Shown here: positions 33,720-42,300 of the stretch, in pieces | Numbering within the stretch: the stretch's first letter is position 1 | Layout of the letters: every line of letters begins with the position of its first letter | Source of the DNA: Beroe forskalii | Taxonomy: Eukaryota; Ctenophora; Nuda; Beroida; Beroidae | Length of the DNA stretch: 64,000 nt | Assembly: GCA_011033025.1 (NCBI GenBank) | Contig: WFMF01000036.1 | Coordinates: 682,001 to 746,000 of the forward strand | Direction: 5' to 3' | The notes under the pieces: generated by a model | Databases searched by the model: none | Seen by the model: only the letters and a program-made list of their open reading frames with translations | Told to the model about the DNA's origin: nothing | Made by a program: the position numbers and the translations under genes

Positions 33720-33990
33720 CTAGGGACACACTGTCATAGCAACCAACCAGGGACTAGGATCATCGGTCACGTGGCTCGTAGCAGCCAATGAGATTCCAGG
33801 GACCTGTCTTGTGACTCGCAGCAACCAATGAGAGTCCAAGGATATGTCACGTGTCAGTGGAGACGGGTGAAAACCATTTCCAGAATCCACTGTTCAGTGT
33901 ACCACTACGCTCCACATGGTTGGGTCACTTGATCACGTGATTTAACGTGTCAAAGTCACGTGATACCCAACACAACCACTTCATTGGATC
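33720..33990. promoter_or_regulatory. Cluster of E-boxes (TCACGTG) and CCAAT motifs
   Basis: TCACGTG or CACGTG sites occur near 33766, 33847, 33933 and 33956. CCAAT or ATTGG sites occur near 33785, 33826 and 33982. Two tandem copies of a unit with CAGCCAATGAGATTCC / CAACCAATGAGAGTCC are visible. It could be a regulatory module or a repeat containing these motifs. No gene starts beside it. Confidence 0.3.
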
Positions 33991-34691
33991 GCACACTCCA
34001 CTCTATGTAATAAGGTTTGCAGGTTCCGTACACTGGAGTAATCTATGCCACATGCGGTACCAATAAGCGCTGCACAATGCTTCTCTACTAAAAGTGAGGA
34101 GAATGTGTCCACCAAAACTACAACATAATGACTTGTAACCAAAATATATGACTTGTAACTCATTGTCATAGAGGTCACACGCCCTGTTATAATAATCCTG
34201 TGTTTCTCTAAGTATGTGCAGCTTTTAAAAATCATAAATTATGCTCAGCAGTATGACGCATCATCATCATGTCGAATGAATGAGAAAATCCTTCTGAGGT
34301 TGTGGAAATGGAAATCTAAGCTTCGTACATTCAAACCTACGGACTCTTCGTCGCTGAACAATGACGTGTCAATATGATGCGCGGCTCGTTTACTTTACAA
34401 AGACAAAGGTGGTAACTGCAGAGGTAGGCCCTTGACACGTTTTTAACTTTTCATAACGCCGACCATAAATCCTAAAATCCTGATGTAGAATTTAGCCAAT
34501 ATTCCCTCATTGCGTTCTAATTTGGGTGAGAGATCGCACAACTTACAGTTAAAGACTCACACGTTTCAATTTCGAAAGCTGACAATGCTCGCGCATTCAA
34601 TTTGAGGGCTTCTTGCTTCACTGCTTCAAGTTCAACTAGTGTTGCGAGACGCAATTGGCAGGCACCATTTTAATAAAAAAAAAGACTTTGA

Positions 34692-35363
34692 ATGGAAGCG
34701 GTGCAGACGACAGTGAAGAGTGAAATCAGAAGTTTCAGTGACGTAGTGAAGAAAGGCTGTGAAGATAGGATAACAGCGACACAAGTGAAGGCAGCAGTGA
34801 AGTCGGCAGTAAAGGATGATGACCGAAGGAGAGCGGTGATGGTGTTTGGACTTGAGGAGTCAGCCAGCGAAGTTGTGCAGGATAAACTGAAAGATGTGCT
34901 CCGAGTCAGCTGTTCTACGGCACGGCTCTTGGTCAAAGACTGTCACCGTGTTGGAGCTGTCAGGACAGGTTTTGTCCGCCCGGTAAAGGCCACTTTTCAT
35001 AGCAATGAAACAGCAGCATTAGCTCTGAAATGTGGAAAGAACTTGCGGGGAACGCGCTATAGCAAAGTCTACATATCTCCCGACAGAACTCGTGAAGAAA
35101 GAGAGGAGAGGAAAGGACTTGTTTCTCAGCTACGAGAGAAGATACGAAGTGATCCAGGACAGTACCATTACATCAGCTATGGTACCGTGTGCAGCAGGGA
35201 AAGGGGGACAACTCCTTCACCCCGGACACCAGCATCGACCTCCCAGCCGTCTTTCTCGCCAGTGCTTCGAACCCTTGCCCTGCCTCGCGCCGAATGGGAC
35301 TTGCTGAACAACACCGGGCACCAAGTCCCCATCCAACTTCTTGAGTGTGTGTTGTTTTTATGA
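34692..35363 (+). pseudogene. Non-LTR retrotransposon ORF1-like protein fragment
   Basis: The 223-codon frame starts at an ATG but lacks the N-terminal part present in the relative at 39830-40702. It reads KDDDRRRAVMVFGLEESASE, CHRVGAV, RPVKATF, RYSKVYISPDRTREEREERK and HYISYGTVCS. This VMVFGL / RPVKV / SPDRTxEERE pattern is the RRM-like core of ORF1 proteins of animal non-LTR elements, which bind element RNA. After residue 175 the sequence becomes Pro/Ser-rich and stops. No ORF2 follows, so it is an orphaned remnant. Confidence 0.7.
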
Positions 35364-35562
35364 TTTGGAGTGCTAATTTTAAGTGTGTGTTGACGTAACA
35401 GTGGCAATCAGGCCACGATGTGCGGCGAAAACATGCCTGTACGGCATCTCAATGTGCTTGTGGTCTTATTTATTATTGTTATTGTTATAATTTTATTTCT
35501 TTATTTCGGCACATGCCAGCCCCACCGTGGGTTTTCAAACAAACGTGATTTTTCAAGGACGT

Positions 35563-35795
35563 GTGGGTGCAGGACGTGAGGGTGCAGGACGTGAGGGTGC
35601 AGGACGTGAGGGTGCAGGACGTGAGGGTGCAGGACGTGAGGGTGCAGGACGTGAGGGTGCAGGACGTGAGGGTGCAGAACGTGAGGGTGCAGGACGTGTT
35701 GGTGTAGGACGTGAGGGTGCAGGATGTGAGAGTGCTGGACGTGTTGGTGCAGGACGTGAGGGTGCAGGACGTGTGGGTGCAGTGGGGTCACGGGG
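35563..35795 (+). repeat. 15-bp minisatellite
   Basis: About 15 copies of GGTGCAGGACGTGAG, with variants ending TGT or containing ATGTGAGAG. The period is a multiple of three, so both strands show long artificial frames (35501-35837); these are not genes. Confidence 0.95.
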
Positions 35796-38005
35796 GTGCC
35801 AACATTTTGATTCAATAGGTAAAGGCGAATGATGCAATAAGGCCTCGGAACAGAAATTGGTCCAAAAATTGAAATTTAAACCGAGAGAGGCAGAGACTTG
35901 ATTGAATTGAATTCGTAATCGAAGAGCTGATCGTTTTATAATCGTTGTTCTACTTCTCTCCTTACCCTGAGATATGCACGGTCCAAACTACAGCAATTCT
36001 GTACTGTAGTTTGTAGATTAAATTTAAAATACTTACAGTATTAATAGGGTACTTATGAATAATAATTGTTTGTCAAAATTGGACTTTATAAGAATTGGCC
36101 AAGTTATAACCTTGTGTGGTGTGAAGCGCCAAAGTTGCACCGGCAGAGGCAGCTGGGCAAGCGAAATTCATGAACTACTTAGAGGGGCAGTTCGAACTGC
36201 ACTGTGAGACTGAGTGTCTTTTGTATGCGCGGCGTAAAAATGTGTCGCCGCGCAAACTTAAGCTATGCAAACGAAAGACGCGCAAACTGAAGTTCGAACT
36301 GTCTCCGTATTGGCCATGTCCTTGGAGACACGTTTTTGCTTCAATAACTGCTAAATTTTTTGCCTATCATAATTAGGGTCAAGATTGATGGGCAAACTAA
36401 CTGATGTTGTAGTGAATGTAATTTAGCCACTTCAGCCCCAAAATCAGTTCCACTTATTTTTAGATTGCTTCTTACGGCATTAAATAACGACAAATTCATT
36501 TCATCGAATATAAATCGGAGTAATATACTTACAATGAACATGTAGAAATACTTTCAGATTACAACAATAAACCTTGAAAAGAATTCAACACTATAATAGC
36601 ATTGTTACACTTGCCGTGTTCACTCAGTTTTTTAAAAAACTGGAAAAAATATGAAACCTAGAATTTAGGAATATTAAGAAATTCCACTGATTGAAAATAA
36701 ATTACAAATTTAGACACTTGTCACCTCAAAGTCATGAAGCTTTTGGCCGAGGGTTTCACATGAAAAAAAACTGAGTGTACTACTACTAAATCAAATACTG
36801 TCCCGAATTCTTGGAGCTCGACGTTATTTTTAATTTCTGAATAATCAGATAATATTTTAACCCACACTATAATATCTGAAAAAGGTTCCATGTTAACTTC
36901 AAACGAGCTATGAAACCACAGTGTCTGTGAGTGTAGGGTATACCTATACACATGACATCCTGCGTGACTAAAACTCGGGACACCGCAGCATTATATTCCA
37001 GTGAATTCGATCATATATTAAAACAGATTTGTAACTTCTAGGGTTGTTAAATACGTGCAAAAATTGTCAAAAATACGTTTTTTCATAAAATACGTGACTT
37101 ACTATGATTGTGAAACGAAAAATTTCGATAGAGGTTGTAAAATCACGAAACAATACGTGAAAAAATACATGAAAATTTCAAAATTGAAGAGGAAAAATGC
37201 AGAAGTTTTTACCAAAAATACGTATCGTATTTTTTGCCGTATTTTTGAAAAATTTGTATTTAACAACCTTGGTAACTTCAATACTATTAATCGTCTCCCC
37301 ATAAACACGATTTAAATTTAGCATAAAACTGGTAGAGGCAAGTGCTAACGCCTCATATACCAATATTTAATGCCAAAAGGCAAAACCATACAATTTTTCA
37401 TGATATTTGCATAACATTAACTTGTTTATCTCAAAATATCTCTGATAATAGGTATTCATCTTATACTTAAATATGAAACGGGAATTTAAAAATAGCCTTA
37501 GTTCAAAAACATATACCGGAATACATATTCTATATGCACAAACACATTTAAACCTTACATAAATTAAATAATAAAACTGCCAACATATTTTTCTGAGGAA
37601 ATCAAGCTCTCAAAAATTCATCTTATCGAAAAAATAGAACTGATCCAAATCCCTCTTCAACTGAAACGACTGAGTAAACTTCGCAAAACGCAGCAAAGTA
37701 TTACTAATACTTTTGGTAAGGTAACTAAATATAAAATTTATCTAAAGGCCAAAAATTTTAAATTATAAATTTTGATAATGAAAATGTAGCAATGATAATG
37801 TTTAGAATGTAATTGATTGTCATTTTAATGCTGCTGAAGTAGTTATAAGACTGTGAAAAATGTTAGTAAATGGACAACTAATTGATACTTAAACTTTAAT
37901 TGAGTGCCATCAGTATATTTGCTTCTTTTTGAGGAAGCGCGCGAACATTAAATTCAACATTAACAATCAGGGACTTCAGTAGTAGACTTCGCAAGTAGTA
38001 CAGTT
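35796..38005. other. Gene-free stretch before the PCIF1 3' minisatellite
   Basis: It contains one copy of the short motif CAGCAATTCTGTACTGTAGT (35991-36010) and dispersed-repeat copy 3 at 37045-37280. Otherwise I see only AT-rich sequence without exons. The frame at 36170-36376 has no recognisable domain. Confidence 0.4.
37045..37280 (+). repeat. Dispersed ATACGTGAAAA-type repeat, copy 3
   Basis: It carries several AATACGTGAAAA motifs, AAAATTTCGATAGAGGTTGT (compare AAAATGTCGATGGAGGTTGT at 29891) and TTGAAGAGGAAAAATGCAGA. Related to 29830-30045. Non-coding. Confidence 0.55.
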
Positions 38006-38010
38006 TCATC

Positions 38011-39292
38011 AGAGTGAGCTAGAAATTAGTAGACATAGCGTCCCTAAGTCTGTCCATATCCTGACCAGAGTGAGCTAGAAATTAGTAGACATAGCGTCCC
38101 TAAGTCTGTCCATATCCCCATCAGAGTGAGCTAGAAATTAGTAAACATGGCGTCCCTAAGTCTCTCCATATCCTCATCAGAGTGAGCTAGAAATTAGTAG
38201 ACATGGCATCCCTAAGTCTGTCCATATCCTCATCAGAGTGAGCTAGAAATTAGTAGACATAGCGTCCCTAAGTCTGTCCATATCCTCATCAGAGTGAGCT
38301 AGAAATTAGTAGACATGGCGTCCCTAAGTCTGTCCATATCCTGACCAGAGTGAGCTAGAAATTAGTAGACATAGCGTCCCTAAGTCTGTCCATATCTTCA
38401 TCAGAGTGAGCTAGAAATTAGTAGACATAGCGTCCCTAAGTCTGTCCATATCCTGACCAGAGTGAGCTAGAAATTAGTAGACATGGCGTCCCTAAGTCTG
38501 TCCATATCTTCATCAGTGAGTATCCTAAGTCTGTCCACATCCTCATCAGAGTGAGCTAGAAATTAGTAGACATAGCGTCCCTAAGTCTGTCCATATCCTC
38601 ATCAGAGTGAGCTAGAAATTAGTAGACATGGCGTCCCTAAGTCTGTCCATATCTTCATCAGAGATTGGCCATTCCTCGGCTGCTGCCTCGTTTTGCAACT
38701 AATTTGTTGGAGGAAGCGCGCGAACATTAACAAACATAGGGACGCATTTCATGCGGAATTAACACTGAACTAGAAGCAGACTGAGCGAGTAGTTTCATCA
38801 GAGTGAGCTAGAAATTAGTAGACATGGCATCCCTAAGTCTGTCCATATCCTCATCAGAGTGAGCTAGAAATTAGTAGACATGGCGTCCCTAAGTCTGTCC
38901 ATATCCTCACCAGAGTGAGCTAGAAATTAGTAGACATGGCATCCCTCAGTCTGTCCATATCCTCACCAGAGTGAGCTAGAAATTAGTAGACATAGCGTCC
39001 CTAAGTCTGTCCATATGCTCATCAGAGTGAGCTAGAAATTAGTAGACATATCTGTTCATATCCTCATCAGAGTGAGCTAGAAATTAGTAGACATAGCGTC
39101 CCTAAGTCTGTCCATATCCTCACCAGAGTGAGCTAGAAATTAGTAGACATGGCGTCCCTAAGTCTGTCCATATCCACATCAGAGTGAACTAGAAATTAGT
39201 AGACATGGCATCCCTAAGTCTGTCCATATCCTCATCAGAGTGAGCTAGAAATTAGTAGACATGGCATCCCTAAGTCTGTCCATATCTTCATC
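38011..39292 (-). repeat. 56-bp minisatellite derived from the PCIF1 stop-codon end
   Basis: There are two blocks (38011-38662 and 38796-39292), about 21 units in all. On the minus strand each unit encodes DEDMDRLRDAMSTNF followed by TAG, the last codons of PCIF1. Blocks are separated by a second copy of the preceding coding stretch (GGCCATTCCTCGGCTGCTGC at 38667 and 39299). The motif GGAAGCGCGCGAACATTAA recurs at 37933 and 38713. The whole exon end has therefore been duplicated as well as tandemly amplified. Confidence 0.93.
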
Positions 39293-39393
39293 AGAGATTG
39301 GCCATTCCTCGGCTGCTGCCTCGTTTTGCAACACAAACACTTGTGTGCCGTGTACAGCGTTGTAGTGGGTCAGGGAGTGGATGTGTTGATTAC
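39245..39393 (-). CDS. PCIF1: PCIF1 last exon
   Basis: The acceptor is CACTCAG, exon start 39393; it completes a Gly codon from the previous exon. It reads NQHIHSLTHYNAVHGTQVFV, LQNEAAAEEWPIS, then DEDMDRLRDAMSTNF and TAG at 39245-39247. This aligns with the vertebrate segment containing HYKAVHNTAVLFLQND. The final 45 nt plus stop form the unit of the neighbouring 56-bp minisatellite. Which repeat copy is the functional stop is taken here as the first one reached. Confidence 0.88.
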
Positions 39394-42300
39394 CTGAGTG
39401 GGAGGTGGCAATTAATAAGGTGGCAATTAATAAGGTGACAATTAATAAGGTGGCAATTAACGTGGTGGCGATTAATAAGGTGGCATTTAACAAAATAACA
39501 AGGTGGCAATTAACATGGTGGCTTTGTTTGTTTGAAAACCCATGAAGGGTACCGCAGAGGGCTTCTAAACAAAAATAATATACAGTAAATAATCATTAAA
39601 ATCGACCCAAAAATTGGGTGCTGCACGCCAATCAAGGAATCATATAACAAGTGTGGAAGTGCTGCTAATAAAACACCGGGAAGGGTTGAAATGATTGGGA
39701 AAACAATTAAGTTTTGTGTCCGCCCACTTGAACGCCAAGTTACTCCTGCTGTCCACACAAAAACACATGTTAAAATCCAGGATTCAAACTCAAAACACAC
39801 GTTTCAAAAACCACACATACGCGCCGCTATCAAGTTGCTGACCGGGTGACACTGCACACCTTCCCATTTCTGATGAAGTGACGCTTGTCCTTGTCCAAAT
39901 CCGTTAACCGCTTGACCTCCTTCACCAGCTCCCTGCGTTCCTCCCTCTGCTCCGGTGAACGGTCAGGATTCACATAAACCCTCTTGTACTTCTCCAGATG
40001 ACTGAGTCTCCTCCCCTTCTGCATCAGCTGATCTGCTACGGTGGAGGACGTAGTCACTACCTTCACCGGTCTCGGTGAGCCACCGAGAACATGTTTCCCC
40101 ACTCTGCAGACGTCGATTCGTCATGGTTTCTCCCCCAATGCATCGAACAGCTCGCTGACCTTGGCACTCGTGTCCTCATTCGCCTCGTCACTCAGTCCGA
40201 AAATCATGACGTTCTTGCTGCGATCTTCAGTCTTAACGACGTCCTGAACGACTTTCTTCAACAGAGACTGGCTCAATGGCTTCTGTGAGCCTCCTGTACT
40301 ACTCTGGACAACTGCACTGAAGGATTTCATCTCTTCTTTCACGGTCTCACACACTGATGACTGTACTACAGTCTTGACTGAGTCCAACTTCTCCTGCTTG
40401 CACTCCAACAGCTCTGACTGGAGCGAGATGATCTTCCTGTGAGCTTCCAGAAGCTCTGCAGTCACACCACGGGGGGCGTACGAGCTGTCCATAACACTAC
40501 ACGTCAGGTCATCCAGCATACAGACTGTATCAAGCAATAACTCGGACAATCTGTCTTTCTTCAGCTTGCTGATTGCGAAGGGGCTAAGTTCCCCCGTCCT
40601 CTCCACACCGAGCTCCTGCAGTGTCTCCTGGATGTGATCCACACTGCTCTTTTTCAATTTCTCGAAGTCCTCAAGGTCCGACTGCGATATACTTGTACGC
40701 ATTTCAATGCTACACAGGGTTGCACGATGTGTAGCAATTGCAAATCTTTAACTAATAAGCGTTGCGATGAAACTGATAAGCGTTGCGATGAGCTGATAAG
40801 CGTTGCGATGAACTGATAAGCGTTGCGATTTATCCGGGGAGTCACTAAACGCGGGTCGAAATTAAACGAGGTCATTAGATCAAGTTTAACGAAAATTCAA
40901 TAGTTAACGGTATGTAGAAAGGTAGAAGACCCCTTGAGCTGCAAGCACTTCTGAATTATAGCTTCAGCAGATTTACTTTCAAAGCGCGGCGTAAGACTAA
41001 TAACTATGAAGACATGGACTGATCAGGGTACAGCAATTCTGTACTGTGGTTAGTAGATAAAGATACTAATACGCCGCGCTTGAGAGGGTCTAGACACCAG
41101 CAATCTGCATACCTGTGATGTACTGGTGGTACTGGTAGAGCATACATTTAATAACACAAAGGCATGAGTTGATCACTGCAACTTTGTACTGTGTTTTTAT
41201 ATTAAAATACCTGTGATGTACTGGTGGTTGCCACTCTCCAGCAAGATGTTGTGAGTGCAGTAGGGGGTGTTCTGCAGGGCAGGGATGGCGGGGGTCAGCG
41301 GCTCCCTCCAGTCCGGGATGAAGATAACGAACATGAGCGGACCCAACGCATCTGAGGAGGGGTGGGGTTGAGAGTTAGGAAAAGAGTGGGTTGAGAGTTG
41401 GGGTTTGGGACAAGAGTGGGGTTGAGAAGGTGGGGTTTGGGAAAAGAGTGGGGTTGAGGAGGCGGGGTTTGAGAAAAAAGTGGGGTTGGGGTTTGGGAAA
41501 AGAGTGGGGTTTAGAGTTGGGGTTTGGGAAAAGAGTGGGGTTGAGAGTTGGGGTTTGGGAAAAGAGTGGGGTTGATAGTTGGGGTTTGGGAAAAGAGCTT
41601 AGGTTGAGAGTTGGGGTTTGGGAAAAGAGTGGGGTAGATAGTTGGGGTTTGGGACAAGAGTGGGGCTGAGAGTTGGGGTTTGGGAAAAGAGTGGGGTTGA
41701 GGGAGTGGGGTCTGGGAAAAGTTTTTGCAAACTTTTCATGAGCATAGATCAGAACAGCAATGCCACGGTAAAGCCACGCCTCACCATGGCTTCACCGTGG
41801 CGCTGCCATGGCGCCCTCATGGCGTTGCTGTTCTGAACTATGCCCCTTTTCACAGTTCTGGTTTTATGATACTTTACGTTAGTATAAATCATATCTTAGG
41901 TTTACAAAGATTTCTATTTAATTGAACTGATATTTCAGCTGATAGTAATTATTATCTATTGTGGTGCAGAAATTTTATAATTAGAGTACCAATTGTACAA
42001 ATTTGAAATAATGGTTCAATACTTATTGAACCATTATTTCAAATTTCAAATTCCATGAGGGAGTAGATTCTTTTATAGCCCCATTCATTGTTCATTAATT
42101 CAAATTGGTTATTACATGGTTCAATGTGCACCTCGGATAGTTATCCGTATCGTTGCAGATTGATTTCAAATTGTTATTTTTAACCGTTGCATATTTGATT
42201 TTCTTACCTCGAATTTATGAGCTGCTATTTCAGTTTTTCGTGTTAATAATCTCGAGTATCGACCTCCTGGTGCTATGGCAATATTTAAATTAATTCAATT

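Noticed and set aside
35501-35837. Long open frames on both strands (about 95-104 codons) with repeated short peptides
   Set aside because: They are produced by the 15-bp minisatellite, whose period is a multiple of three. No domain and no homologous protein are evident.
41391-41836. Gly/Trp-rich frames
   Set aside because: They are encoded by the G-rich minisatellite in the PCIF1 intron.
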